64,000 nt of DNA, from assembly GCF_019112545.1 (NCBI RefSeq), contig NW_025064883.1, positions 2,220,684-2,284,683 of the forward strand. Reading direction: 5' to 3'. Made by a program: the position numbers and the translations under genes. Positions 45,088-56,579 of the stretch are shown here, piece after piece (the stretch's first letter is position 1; each line of letters begins with the position of its first letter). The DNA comes from Guyanagaster necrorhizus (Eukaryota > Basidiomycota > Agaricomycetes > Agaricales > Physalacriaceae). The notes beneath the pieces are model-generated. The model did no database searches. It was not told the origin of the DNA and worked only from the letters and a program-made list of their open reading frames with translations.

Positions 45088-46319
45088 AAATAGATCGGGA
45101 AGAATACTAAAGTCTTGTGTAAAGCAATTTTCTCATTAAACGTCCAAGCTGGATGTTTCGGATACCTACTTACAGGTGCTTGCATACTCCAGATGCTTCC
45201 TTCCTATATACAAGGCGATGTGTATTCGTAACAATGTCTTGACGTAAGTTGTATTAAAGTAGCAAGAAGCATAGTTTGCCACGGAAAGAACTGCCATGTT
45301 TCGAGTCCCCACTTGCCGCCCCTACTAACAAGGGCTCAATAGTATCGCTGATGACGAATGCGAATGCAGTTCGTTAGACCCGATGGCCTGAAACCCGTTG
45401 AGCGAAACTTGTGGGGAAAGTTACAGTTAGTACAGATTAGCATTTCTATGTTACGCTTATCGCTTTCGCCTTGACCTTAGCACTCTTTCTGATGCTTTGG
45501 ACTCTGAATTAATTGATTGATTGAGCCTACGCTGCAGGGCAGTACCGTAGAGCCGCTTGAGGATTAGGACACACATTGGTATTACTCAATGTGCAAATTT
45601 ACCGAGTTCTTCCTGAACCGCCCGACCACTAGTACGGTCGAGGGACCTTAAATCGCCTATCCCCTCACGTTACGACAAAAAGAGAATTAAAGTTCAAGGA
45701 AAGTGGGCGGAAAAGAGGACTGAGATTCGGTTATTGAAGGCCACGGTGTCGCATGGAGAAGCTCACCGCTAGGCAGTATATCAGATTTGGCACCCTCACA
45801 TACGCAACGATGCATGAGAGGAGCAAGTAGCAAGGACAGGGTAAACGGAAACTGATGATGTTCCCAGAATCATCTAGGCATCTTTTCATGACCTGGACTG
45901 AGCTGGTTTAAAATATTGGGGAAGATAAACACTGATAAGTCAAAAGAAATCATGGGACAAGCATGCCAATGGTCAAGATAATAATCATTGATGGACGGAG
46001 TTCGTTTCTAGGTCCTAAGGATGCCTTCTTCTTGAGTGGTGCCGTGTGTGAAATTACCCACGGAAGCTCATGGTCAGACACTGATGAAATAGACAAGCTA
46101 GACCAAAGTGATAGCCAACAACCACTGATTAAGAATAACAGAGTATCATAAGCACTTGTCTTTCTCACATCATTATCTCTCATTCTATGAACTTGAACGA
46201 GCGGGTCTGAAATTGGACCAACAAGCGCCCATAAAATGGCGGAACACCTGGGCGTGTCCACATGTTGTACACTTATACATACGTACTAGTAGCAATAAAA
46301 TTGACGATACCTGTCAAAA
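45088..46319. other. Interval, nothing recognised
   Basis: About 1.2 kb downstream of TrpRS. Short frames near 45950-46261 on both strands have no motif. A tRNA-like box B near 45298 lacks a matching A box and cloverleaf. Confidence 0.35.
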
Positions 46320-47220
46320 CACGTAGATTTATATGGTCTCTTGAAGCGGCAGAGAGTCATCGAGACCCATAATCTGCTGGCCTTGAACCTGACTGTCATA
46401 CATGGGCTCGTGCCCTTCCACCACAATCTCAACTTCGGAAGCCGCAAATCGAGTTTGTTTCCAGCAATTCTCCTTCCCCGATTACCATTGCATCGCACTT
46501 GATGCATCCTCAGATAGCCAAGGTGCGATCCTTGACGCTTTCAAATGCACGTCCTGACGATCCTTTGTTCGGGATGCTGCCGCCGAATCTAGAACACCTA
46601 TCGCTGATTTCATATCCCGAGCCCTTCATGCTCTAGTGGCTCCCAGAATCAGAGATTCCTGTCAATATCGTTGCTCGTTCTGCGACCAGCTCAATTCTAA
46701 CCTCTGGCTCTTTCGAAAAGCTCATGAGCCTGAATATATCATACCAATGGGAGTCAGACCCAGCAGGGGTCTTCCTCCTTGACCTTATTCCTCGAACGTC
46801 ACCCTACCTGGAATTTCTCGAGTTGAATCGGTATGGCTGGAAAGGGAGTCCTTTTGATATCGTAGTATGATTTTCCTACCTTTGCACCAAAGCCTATACT
46901 TATGCATCGAGCAATCATCATTAGAAATGTTACTCCGGAAGCTCAAGTATCTGTCACATCTACGTTTGAATTTGGAGAAATCGGGGGGGAAGCCGTCATG
47001 ATTTGTTCGATACCAAGATCGAAGAGGATAGACCCACCACCACGAAGCAGGGAATGCGACAATTAGGACATTCGCTTTCTTCATTACGACTTTGTTTCAT
47101 GGCTCGATTTGATATTCCCGGACATGGCACGTTCTCCGTTGTGGGTGTGGCATCAATGGAAAATTGTGTGGATGGATGGACGTCTCGAATTACAGGCCAT
47201 AAGAGTATATGATACACTTC
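46320..47220 (+). pseudogene. Leucine-rich family relic, copy 3
   Basis: Begins with the WSLEA block, truncated, then the LSLISYPEPFML block (46600-46640), the SFEKLMSLNISYQWESDPA region and a tail (SPYLEFLELNRYGWKGSPFD, KYLSHLRLNLEKSG) matching copy 1. Stops and frameshifts throughout; the 5' third is missing. Confidence 0.5.
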
Positions 47221-47223
47221 TAT

Positions 47224-47465
47224 GCCCCTATCTCCAGAATAGCATGTATGCGATCATCCCTTACGGCCTTCTTATGATGCGCGTGCATTTCTTGTCTCAG
47301 TGCGTGACATTACATATGCTGATGGGAAAGTCCACACCGTGACGTTGGGGAGCGATTGCGGTCTGGATGTGAGATCAGAAGAAATCACGATAAGTGAGTG
47401 TTCCACTTATGGATTGAAGCATATGAACTGATGATCTGGATGTGGCAGACGCATCGGTGAGCTAG
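47224..47465 (+). pseudogene. Unidentified 3'-terminal coding fragment
   Basis: An open stretch reads YDARAFLVSVRDITYADGKV, then HTVTLGSDCGLDVRSEEITI. A GTGAGT donor at about 47393 and a GGCAG acceptor near 47449 would give a short last exon ending ASVS. It looks like the end of a real gene, but an in-frame stop lies just upstream and nothing before it matches. Family not recognised. Confidence 0.3.
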
Positions 47466-48189
47466 GGTGGTGTGGGTGTGAGGAAGGGGCAGAAGGGGGA
47501 TGCGGCAGGAATTTAGATTCGCCGTCTGTTGGAAGTGCATCAGTATGCTTCCCATGAGGTGAGAGAAATTGATGTCACAGCGGAGGTTATTGATTCTGAT
47601 TCATAGTGATCGCCTAGGCAAATGAAACCCTTCCATTCTGCAAAACTGACGATACCGTACATGCGCTTCCGACTATACTTTAGCCCATAAACGCTTTTGG
47701 AAAATAGGTTCCTGTCACAGGAAAATGAAAAGTTTTTAAGGATCGCCCCTACGGACTCCTACCTCGGCCCACTTCTGACATCTCGTGCTGTGACTATGAT
47801 ATGGCTAGTAAATTAAAAGACGCACATGTCTCATCCACCACAAATCCATGTACAGACTCTTAAGTGCCTATTTTATGAGTAATACGGTTCCGATAATGAG
47901 GACGAAGATGATGACTTTCCGGCTCTATTTAGGGAACCAACTACTCAGCTTTTGCAAAGAACGGTCTTGTATGTGATACTGAATGTAAGACGTGTGTTTA
48001 AGCATGAGAACGGTGGCCAAGTTGAGCCAGCACGTTGGAGGATATAGATTTAGACTGGGACTGCGCTGGTTCAACGTGAAGGGCAGATGAAGGTTGGGTC
48101 GTAGACGGAGATCCAAAACGGAAAGTGTTAGCCCGTATATCTTGGAAATACCTTCTTTCATTGGACGCCTACACCGTATCAATATGATT
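47466..48189. other. Interval, nothing recognised
   Basis: About 720 bp; short frames only, no element or RNA gene. Confidence 0.3.
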
Positions 48190-48780
48190 ATCGGATGATT
48201 CCCATTTCCAGCCGTATCGATTCATCCCAAGAGATTACAGGTAGGGTGACGTGGTGACGTCCGAGGAATAAGTCCAATGAGGAAGACCTCGGTCCAGTCT
48301 GACTCCTCCCATGGTTTATGGGGTTTCCGAAAGAGCCAAGGTTAGACTTGTGCTGGTCGCAGAACAAGTAACGATATTGACAGGAATCTCCATCTTTGGG
48401 AGTCACCAGAGCGTGAAGGGTTCGGGATATGAAACCAGCGACAAGTGCTCTAGGTTTGGCGGCAGCGTCCTGAACAAAGGACCGTCAGGACGTGGATTTG
48501 GGAGCGTCAAGGGTCGCATCTTCGCTATTTGAGGACGCGTCAGGCACGATGTGATGGGAATCGGAGAAGGGGAATTGCTGGAAGCGATCTCGATTTTCAG
48601 CCTCCGAAGGTGAGATTTAGGAGGATGGGTGGGAACTCGTGTATGACAGTCAAGTCTGTGCCCAAAAAGGCACAGCTCTCTCAACAACAGAAAGGGTGCG
48701 TCGAGGCTGTATTACATGCTTCTGCAAGCTGGAGTCGACTGGGTAAGCTCAGATGCTAGAGAATAGAGCTGAAATCGGGG
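48190..48780 (-). pseudogene. Leucine-rich family relic, copy 4
   Basis: Minus strand 48687-48403 reads MLRELCLFG, SPIPITSCLTRPQIAKMRPL, TLPNPRPDGPLF and LPPNLEHLSLVSYPEPFTLW, the cleanest example of the family's middle. After a frame change, NIVTCSATSTSLTLALSETP follows. Truncated at both ends. Confidence 0.55.
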
Positions 48781-48986
48781 GGAAACAATGAAGTTCTGGG
48801 GCCTTCAAATATTCACGTGCGCCACCGAAAAAGACAGGCTAAAGGCAGAGCGGTGTTAGGCCCGTTTTTTTTTCCCGGTCATGGTCGATCTGAATACCCA
48901 GCCTGACATGGATATGTGGTAACTTGAAATGACTATAATTGGCTGCATACCTTTTACATTGACAAGAAAAGTAGCGAAAACCTCCA

Positions 48987-49742
48987 TCATCTCTGAGTCG
49001 AGACAATATCAGAGACCATGCCCTCAACTTGATCCTCATCATCATTTCTCTGACACTGCACACACCACACATGAGCAAAGTTGAAGTGAAAACAAAAGCC
49101 AAGACGTACCTGGTACATCGCCGTCCAGTATCCGGCCCAGTACATAGCATTAACCGCCCTTGTAAACGCTTCGTCCTGAGAAACCGTCTCCGCGGGGGGA
49201 GCAGGGAGGCTACTGGACGACGGCGCGATGACAGGGTCATCTCCGACATCGAGGGATGCGTCGTGGGACGGAACGAAAGTGTCAAAATTGATGGGTTTGG
49301 AGTCGCCATGGTCTGCCTCGTCGTCATAGTCTTGGTCCGCCGCCTCATCGTCATCCTCTTCCAGGGACGATGAATATTCGGTAACGTTTTCTTTGATCTT
49401 TGAATCATCGAAGGGGATGTTATACCATCTGTAATACTTTATTATCAAAGGGGCTCCATAGATGTAGATGACATGTATGCGCACAATGGTGATCTTTTCG
49501 TAGGATTTGTCTTCAAGGCGATATCGCCTCCGTGATAGGCCTGCAGGCGGTTCAAAAGGAGAAAGCACGAAAAAGAAGAAGGAACGTACGGCATACTCTT
49601 CATGGACAGCTTCCCAAGCATCAATGAGCACAGAATCGTCCCAAAGTTCGGCGTGAGTGAGCTCCCTGCTTTCCTCGAATGCGACTGTTGTATTTCCGTT
49701 TGTCTTAAGTTTCTTGGATGGTGGCAGCGAATCATTGAACAT
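48987..49742 (-). CDS. smn1: SMN (survival motor neuron) homologue
   Basis: Four exons (49742-49590, 49540-49485, 49428-49110, 49055-48987) give 198 residues. The N-terminus has the Gemin2-binding helix pattern ELWDDSVLIDAWEAVHEEY. After an acidic low-complexity middle (EEDDDEAADQDYDDEADHGD) comes the oligomerisation YG box AVNAMYWAGYWTAMY, followed by an acidic end (DDEDQVEGMVSDIV). No Tudor domain is visible, as in fission yeast Smn1. SMN with Gemin2 loads Sm proteins onto spliceosomal snRNAs. Start at ATG 49742 is favoured over a possible upstream frame because it leaves the usual short leader. A compact, normal gene for a fungus with many introns. Confidence 0.8.
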   Translation of the reverse strand: MFNDSLPPSKKLKTNGNTTVAFEESRELTHAELWDDSVLIDAWEAVHEEYAVRSFFFFVLSPFEPPAGLSRRRYRLEDKSYEKITIVRIHVIYIYGAPLIIKYYRWYNIPFDDSKIKENVTEYSSSLEEDDDEAADQDYDDEADHGDSKPINFDTFVPSHDASLDVGDDPVIAPSSSSLPAPPAETVSQDEAFTRAVNAMYWAGYWTAMYQVRLGFCFHFNFAHVWCVQCQRNDDEDQVEGMVSDIVSTQR

Positions 49743-50384
49743 TGATGAATGAGGATGGACGGAGTAGGGGCCGAACAAGTGGGCCGTCTGCAATTTCCGT
49801 TTTGATGGCCGACGCTAACATTCCCAAACACCGTCGCTTTTTTTGCCAGAGATCCTGCTTGCATCAATGGATGGCCGTGAAGGATCTGCTTGCATTCATA
49901 AACGAAATGTTTGAAATCGTGGAAGGAGCTCTACGAGCAAGCGCCCAAGCGGCGCCCACGCGTAATGCGACAATAAAAAAAAGGGCTAACTTGCTATAGG
50001 TGTGCTATCGGTGCCGACTCCGTTCTATCTGCAATTTCAAAGTCCTCCAAGGTTCAAGTTCTCCCCATTCTGGATGAAATTTCCGTCTGTACTTACGAAA
50101 TTACGTTTAGACAACGGGCCTAACTTTTAATACAGCATGAAAAGGGGGTCCTTGACGGTGTCTACTGTAGCTCTGACTCTTTGGTTACCAAAAGACCCTC
50201 ATGGTAATCGCAAGAACTGCCTGGGAGAAATTGCGCTGCCTATTCTGAGCCTGTATCCTGACCTAAAATAGATATGACCTTCAGATGACGCCGTGGGTAT
50301 AAAGGTCACTCAGGAGGGAACCACCTCTTCTACCACAACCACCATCATCAGCGCTTACCCTTGCACACTCACAAATCTTACAAT
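49743..50384. other. Divergent intergenic region (smn1 / quinone reductase)
   Basis: About 640 bp carrying the two divergent promoters. A short plus-strand frame at 49742-49999 is antisense or upstream noise. A CT/CA-rich leader precedes the quinone-reductase ATG. Confidence 0.4.
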
Positions 50385-51212
50385 ATGGCTCCCAAGATTG
50401 CGATCGTCATCTACACCATGTACGGTCATATCGGGAAAAGTGCGTACGTGAACACATTGCATTGTCTATCACCCACCAATTGCACTTCTATAGTGGCTGA
50501 GGCCATCCTTACGGGTATCCAGAACGGCGGTGGCCAAGCTACCATTTACCAGTTTGTGTCCAGTTGCTTGTATACATCATCACTGGCAACTCACTCATGT
50601 CTCACCTTTCAGAATACCCGAAACCCTTTCCGCTGAGATCCTCGGCAAGCTCCATGCACCCCCCAAGCCAAACTATCCTGTTCTCACTCCAGATATGCTT
50701 CCCAACTTTGACGCGTTCGTTTTTGGTATCCCGACACGTTACGGAAACTTCCCGGGTCAATGGAAAGTGCGTCCGTCCTTAGTTTTGTCTTTGTACGTAA
50801 TGGTGTCTCACGCGTTTCCAGGCCTTTTGGGACGCCACCGGCGGCCTCTGGATGAAGGGGTCGCTCTCCGGGAAGTATGCGGGCCTATTCATCTCTACAG
50901 CCAGCTTGGGAGGAGGCCAAGAGTCCACTGCTATTGCTGCCATGTCCACGCTCTCTCACCACGGCATGATCTACGTTCCTTTTGGATACGCCCACGCATT
51001 CGCTAAGCTCACCATCCTCTCCGAGGTGCACGGAGGTGAGGTCTATTGGAATTGTCCACACTGAACGAACTCTGAAGCGCTGTACAGGTTCTCCGTGGGG
51101 CGCCGGAACTTTCGCTAGTGCTGATGGTTCCCGACAGCCTACCGCCCTCGAGATTGAACTTGCTAACATCCAAGGCAAGGCGTTCTATGAAACCGTGAAG
51201 AAGGCTTTTTAG
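50385..51212 (+). CDS. Flavodoxin-like NAD(P)H:quinone oxidoreductase (WrbA/Pst2 family)
   Basis: Five exons (50385-50439, 50494-50551, 50613-50766, 50822-51035, 51088-51212) give 201 residues. It begins [20 protein letters not shown], with the FMN-phosphate loop Y-x-MYGHI-x-KMAEAI. Other family marks: [76 protein letters not shown] and the end [20 protein letters not shown]. The protein is a cytosolic or peripheral-membrane FMN enzyme performing two-electron quinone reduction; in wood- and litter-decay fungi such enzymes are induced by aromatic compounds. Chemically it complements laccase, but co-regulation cannot be read from the sequence. Confidence 0.92.
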
Positions 51213-51479
51213 GTCACAATGGGTCGATGGAGAAGTCAAAAGAGAAGTTTTAGGTTGTAAACCTGTACGTGTATTACTAACTTGCCGTCGAAGTAAAAGA
51301 AGTATATATATGTAAAGTTAGCACGAGTTCACATATCGTTGAGCAAGGCGATGTGGTCCGTATACAGAGGCTGGATAAAGGTAACGTGGACATGGGTCGA
51401 TCCATCTCAAAAATTTTTTTGAGTTCCACTGTTTCCACCGCTGTCCATGTCGTTTCATTCGATATGTAATATTCACCTT

Positions 51480-52080
51480 AATCATAGATGATAACTAGAC
51501 TATGCAGGGAGCTGGATATTGTCATCATAATCCAAAGTCCTCCGGGGGTGCGGATGTACTACTATCGTACTCATACTAGCAATCTACATGATGCGAGGGG
51601 ACCTTTTGGCAGTCATCTCAGATATGATGGCCACAGGAGCTCCCTCAATGCATGTTCTTCACGCAGTTCGATGTAAAGTAGAGGACGTAGGTGTAGACAA
51701 AGAGCTTCATGTAGGTCCATGGCATACGTTACTACTCGAGTCCATCTTTCTGCTCCCAGCCCTGGAATCACTCGATATCGATGCGTCGTGGACGTCAACG
51801 ACAGAAGCCTTCTCCTCTCAGGCTTTCTCCTTGCGCTACGCCAACCTCCGTCATTTTTCCTACGGTGCTCCGTTCTTCCATTCGCGCACAGCCATTCGAA
51901 CTGAAGGCTGTAGCAAAAGAGGCCCTGAACAGATCAACGTCGAGATCCAACAATTTGCGGCTCATCCTCAACTCTAATCAGGGCCCTTTTCGTAGAAAAA
52001 ATACAGGTCGACCGTTATTGGACCGTTACGTCCTCGCGACTTTGACGATTGATGATAGAGGCCGCGGTGGATCGTGAACT
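51480..52080 (+). pseudogene. Leucine-rich family relic, copy 5 (N-terminal part)
   Basis: Reads VISDMMATGAPSMHVLHAV, then GPWHTLLLESIFLLPALESL, DIDASWTSTTEAFSSQAFSL and RYANLRHFSYGAPFFHSRTA, corresponding to residues 20-125 of copy 1, with stop after QQFAAHPQL at 51977. The rest is missing or frame-shifted. Confidence 0.55.
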
Positions 52081-52407
52081 TGTTAATAACTAATTCCAAG
52101 TCCTGCCCAGACTAATGATCATCGATGAGGGGGTGTCTATTTCGGGTAATCGGCGGCCGTGACCCCCAGAGCCCCTACTTGGCTCCCCCTGACCCCCAGC
52201 TAATCTATTCATTCCCAGCTGCCATTGTCCCCTCCTCTTCTGATTCAGAAGTTAGACACAAGGTATGGTGCGGAGAAACAAGATCTCAGAGCTCTACGTC
52301 CTAACACCACTAAATGGAGGCCTACCAAACGTTACTTTGCTCACTCATATCACTCTTCTCAACCCGTCTCCGTTTCTCACGTTTTTTGAACACAAGATCT
52401 ATCACCA

Positions 52408-53935
52408 GTGCGTTTCCTTTTCGCTCTTTCACTGCCTTCCCATACTAACGTTTGTTTGCCCTTTTTTTCAGTGGACCCATCCAAGCTCGCCATTGCCTTC
52501 AAGCCCATGGACGAGGACGCGGAGCTGCAGTCCTCCCCTACGCCCTGGTTCGTAGTGACCAAGGCTCTATCTGAGGTCTATTACAAGGGCTTGCCCTCCG
52601 AACCGCTCCTCATCGCTACAACCAATCCCAGCCCCTTCGAAGATCCAACTGGCCTCGAGGCCTACTCTGTCCTCAAAGAGCTTAGGGAGCTGGGTAACCA
52701 CCCCCTCGCTAGTGTTTGGGACCACGGTTTGGCCGACCGCCTTCGCAGGAGCCTGAACATGACGTGCGTGAACTGGACTAGTATCGAAGCGCTCCGCATT
52801 GTCAAAGACGGAGAGTCCTCCGGACCTGTTATCGTCTGGATTGGCGTCGAGTTCGGGGCACTCACCTTCGAGGAGGGCAGCAACGTCGCCTTCAATTGCC
52901 ACGCGTTCATCAACCGTTACGGTTTCCGCGACTACCATGTAGAAATCAAGGAGTCACGTTATGAGACAAGAGGGCAACAGGTTCTTTGATCCCGTCCCCT
53001 TGCCCGACCCAACTTTCACCACTCGCGACCCATACACAGTGACATTCGGCATCCCGATCTCGACCAAGGATAGGCCTTGGGCTGAGGGAACTGGCAGCTT
53101 CTACCTCAGTGCTGGTGGTGATGACAAGGGCAACAACAGGGAATGCGAGCGCAGGAACAACAGCAGGGCACATGAAGACATGACCGTCCTTGGCACCGCG
53201 AGGAGGCAGGGAACGATTTGCAGAAGGCGGAGACGGGGCTGAAAGCACTCGGGGACTTGGGCCCGGGAGATTGCCACTCACTGGGGACCGAAGGAGAAGC
53301 GTGTCTTCAGGGAGCTCACCTGAGCCCCTCCCATCGCCTATTCCACTGAACCCGGGGAGTATACCCTGGACCTTGCCGTCATTAAGATCGATGCCGGCAA
53401 GCTTGACGCCAACAACTACTGCGGCAACACCATCAACATTGGCGACAAGTACACATGCCAGGAATTCATGGAGAAGGTCTATCTGCACCCCACCAGCTCT
53501 ACATCCTTCAAATTCCCCACTGATCATCTCATGACACTCCAAGACTAGGTCTCCAAGACCGTCCTCATGAATCCGTGCGAGCCATGCTTGGTCATCTTCA
53601 AAAATGGCGCCAATACTCTGACCACCATCAGCAAGGCAAACAACGTTTCGTCGTACATGTGCACCCATTTTGCCGGCAAGTACTGGGAGTTGAGGGAGTG
53701 GCTGATCATTCCCACTGACAAGAACTCAGGCCCATTCTCCAGGAAAGGGGACTCTGGATCTTGCATCACCGACATCTTCTGCCGCATCGTTGGCATCCTC
53801 ACTGGCAGCTCTGGTGCCACCGATTCCTCCGATGTGACTTATGTCACCCCTATATCCTTCATCATGAAGGTACTCCACACTACAAAGTTCTTCAAGTATG
53901 CCCACCTCAAACCAGTCCTCATCTAGGAGGGCATC
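52408..53935 (+). pseudogene. Trypsin-fold peptidase-like gene, broken
   Basis: Matches a family of large agaricomycete proteins with a C-terminal trypsin-like domain. The N-terminal part (FVVTKALSEVYYKGLPSEPL, LLIATTNPSPFEDPTGLEAY, FGALTFEEGSNVAFNCHAFI) is open to about 52960, where a frameshift moves the reading to NRFFDPVPLPDPTFTTRDPY and FGIPISTKDRPWAEGTGSFY. The section that should hold the catalytic His is replaced by scrambled sequence (53110-53330). Coding resumes with TLDLAVIKIDAGKLDANNY, a TAG at about 53548, then GPFSRKGDSGSCITDIF (the GDSGS serine motif) and GILTGSSGATDSSDVTY, ending at 53935. At least one frameshift, one stop and an internal deletion are visible. A CAG acceptor at 52469-52471 probably opened the first exon shown. 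Confidence 0.6.
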
Positions 53936-54028
53936 CAAAATTCATTTATGATGAAATTTCTTTTTCAGAACATCACAAGGTGGAGAGAGGTGGATCTGCC
54001 TTGCTTTCTTTTCTTTTCTTGCTCTTCT

Positions 54029-54033
54029 ACTAT
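54029..54033. repeat. Target-site duplication (left)
   Basis: ACTAT immediately before the LTR terminus TGTAATGG (plus-strand view); repeated at 56575-56579. Confidence 0.8.
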
Positions 54034-54256
54034 TGTAATGGATGGGCCCGTTCTACTTTCTTTTTCATAACATAAACCTGGACTTTATTTGAACTATGCT
54101 TATCTATGCACTCCACTCTTATCTATGTATAAATACTTGATCATGCTTAGAATTATGCCAGTCTTCCTTATCTTTTTCCTCTGAATTGAGGTGTCTTCAA
54201 CCCAGTCCTTGATTCATCCTTGTGTGCTGCTACTGACTATCATCACTAACATCACA
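54034..54256 (-). repeat. 3' LTR (223 bp)
   Basis: On the minus strand begins TGTGATGTTAG and ends CCATTACA (TG...CA). Contains an AATAAA-like signal (CAAATAAAGTCC). Same length and orientation as 56352-56574, with scattered substitutions. Confidence 0.85.
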
Positions 54257-54270
54257 TATTTTTGACCAGA

Positions 54271-54437
54271 TTGAAGACACCTTGATTCAGGAGGAAAAGG
54301 TAAGAAAGACTGGCATAATTCTAGGCATGACCAAGTATTTATATGTAGATAAGAGTGGAGTGCATAGATAAGCATAGTTCAAATAAAGTCCAGGTTTATA
54401 TTATAAAAAAGAAAGTAGAACAGGTCTGTCTGTTACA
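54271..54437 (+). repeat. Inverted, truncated LTR copy
   Basis: Reverse complement of the LTR from TTGAAGACACC to the TTACA end, facing the 3' LTR with a 70-bp spacer between the paired arms (54034-54200 and 54271-54437). Confidence 0.8.
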
Positions 54438-56351
54438 TACACTCTCCAATGTCTTGTGATCAAGGCATTCCTTCTAATAACAGCTATGTCAACACCTTCA
54501 AGCAACATCCCTACAGTTCAACAAGCTGTTGTCCTCTGGATTATTAACATCCATATCCTGCACAACCTCCTTCTGATCCTTGCCCTAGCTGCTGGTCTTC
54601 TTCTGAAACTTCAAGCCTACAAGACCATCAGATGATGATGAGGCCAACAGTGTGCCAGTGGTAGAGGCCATCGATTAGAGCACAAAAGGTTTCATGGCAG
54701 CAGATAATGTGGGTTTATCAGTGGTAGACATGCTAGAGGCTGTGGATGTGGATGCAGCATTTGACATTGGTGCAGAAATGGACAAGGGTTGTGTGGAGAT
54801 AGTTGACTGGTGAGATAGACCAGGGTGGCTATGTGAGCCAGTCTTCAAGGCTTGGACATCATGAAAAGGGTGATTGATAGCATGTATATCCTTAGCCCTC
54901 TGCTTGTCAAGCTTCTTTGTCAAAATCAAGTTCATCTTTCTTTTCTGAAACTTGGTCTCTCATTCTCTTCTTTATCTATTCTCTATTAGCTCTCATTTTC
55001 TCAACTTCTCCAGTTCAGCCCTTTTTATAGCTGACAATGGTTCGACCTTTTGCATAGGGGCAACAGGCAGCAAGTTATTGATCTTGATGGTTTTGTTTGG
55101 CATCTTCCAATGGCTAGTCATCTTGTTGATATAAGAAAAAGCCTTTTTCTCCTGTATGGTAAAGTACAGTTCATGATAAGTAGTCTTGACCAAGTACTCA
55201 TAACCAAAAGGCATTGGCTGATTGGTGGGTATATTGCCACCCTTCTTCATCACTATATTGGCTAGGATGCAGCAGCATAAGACCTGAGAGCAGTCCAACA
55301 CAATGTTATTGTTATTCACAAGATTCTTAATTGTCAATTGCTGGAGTGTCATCTTCATGGCATTGAAGTCATAAGGTCTAATGCTGATGATGATCTCTGG
55401 AGCTATCATGTGTTTATGTAGGCTGCAATGAGACAATGAGCACAAATGAGAGGCATCAGAGTGCTTGGAAGGGAAGTGTGGCAAGATTTCAGATAAGTCT
55501 TGCTATTTATCCTTATCACACCATCCCAATCTGACTAGATCTATGGTCAGTGAGCCAATGAACATCTCCACACTCTTATCTATGTTCTCTATCTGAGATA
55601 TAGGTAATTGTGATATGGCCTTGACATCCAAGATGTCCAGATAATCTTGGAGCACAGCTGTGTAACTCTGAGCATCACTATAGGGCATCCAGGTCTTATC
55701 TCCAGATGCCCATTCAACCTCAAAGATGGCACCCTGTCCTCTTCCTCTGTGAGAGATTATTCTCTTTACCTTCCATTCATTATCAGTCTCAGCAGTGAGG
55801 CCAATCTGACTGTGAAGTCTCTCAGAGAACAAATGATCATCGTTTGGGATATGAACATGAAGCAAGGATGCATGAAAGATGGGGTGCAGTCTCTGTTATT
55901 TCAATTTGGATGATAGTTCCATCTGATATGAATTATTTCCAAAGTCCTTCACAATTTTGTAAGGTTCTACAAACTTTGGTGCAAGCTTTCAAGCCAGCCT
56001 CTTTAGTAAGGTGATATTCTGAGTTGATATATAAACCAGATCATCCTTAGTGAATGGTGCCTCACAATGATGTTTGTTTGCATCTCATGTCTGTTTCACC
56101 CACAAAGCAAGGACACTATTGTGAGCACTCATTATTGCTGTCTTCACATGTAGAGCAAAATTTTTGACTCTGGGATAGGTCTTGTCAGTTGGAGAATCCC
56201 ATAGCATAGACCTTGGAGTGCACTCTGTATTCAGGAAAAATGGTGAGTATCTGGTGCTATCTGAGCAAGCCATATTAATGGCATACTCAATTCCAGGAAG
56301 ACATGCAACCCAATCCTTCTGATTGAGTGAAACACAATTCCGAATCATCTA

Positions 56352-56574
56352 CGTAATGGACAGGCCCATTCTACTTCCTTTTTCATAACATAAACCTGGA
56401 CTTTATTTGAACTATGCTTATCTATGCACTCCACTCTTATCTATGTATAAATACTTGGTCATGCCTAGAATTATGCCAGTCTTTCTTATCTTTTCCCCCT
56501 GAATTGAGGTGTCTTCAACCCAGTCCTTGATTTGTCCTTGTGTGCCACTACCAACTGTCATCACTAATGTCACA
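56352..56574 (-). repeat. 5' LTR (223 bp)
   Basis: On the minus strand begins TGTGACATTAG and ends CCATTACG, differing from the 3' LTR at scattered, mostly transition, positions. Confidence 0.85.
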
Positions 56575-56579
56575 ACTAT
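56575..56579. repeat. Target-site duplication (right)
   Basis: ACTAT directly after the LTR terminus GTCACA; identical to 54029-54033. Confidence 0.8.

Larger units (their letters stand above)
54034..56574 (-). mobile_element. Internally deleted Gypsy-type LTR retrotransposon
   Basis: A 2,541-bp element bounded by two 223-bp LTRs and flanked by the 5-bp duplication ACTAT. Minus-strand coding remains: directly inside the 5' LTR an integrase C-terminal piece (NQKDWVACLPGIEYAINMAC, YSPFFLNTECTP), then a chromodomain-like unit (EWKVKRIISHRGRGQGAIFE, VEWASGDKTW), placing it among chromodomain Gypsy elements. No gag, protease, reverse transcriptase or RNase H is found, so the 5' coding half is deleted and the copy is non-autonomous. 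Stops are frequent and CpG is strongly depleted. Next to the 3' LTR lies a third, inverted LTR copy. Confidence 0.8.

Noticed and set aside
45280..45330. tRNA-like box B (GTTTCGAGTCC)
   Set aside because: No matching A box, acceptor stem or anticodon arm at the right spacing.
54675..54935. Independent Ser/Thr-rich gene on the minus strand
   Set aside because: Lies within the LTR element between LTR-derived sequence and the chromodomain frame, and shares its CpG-poor composition; best read as element sequence.
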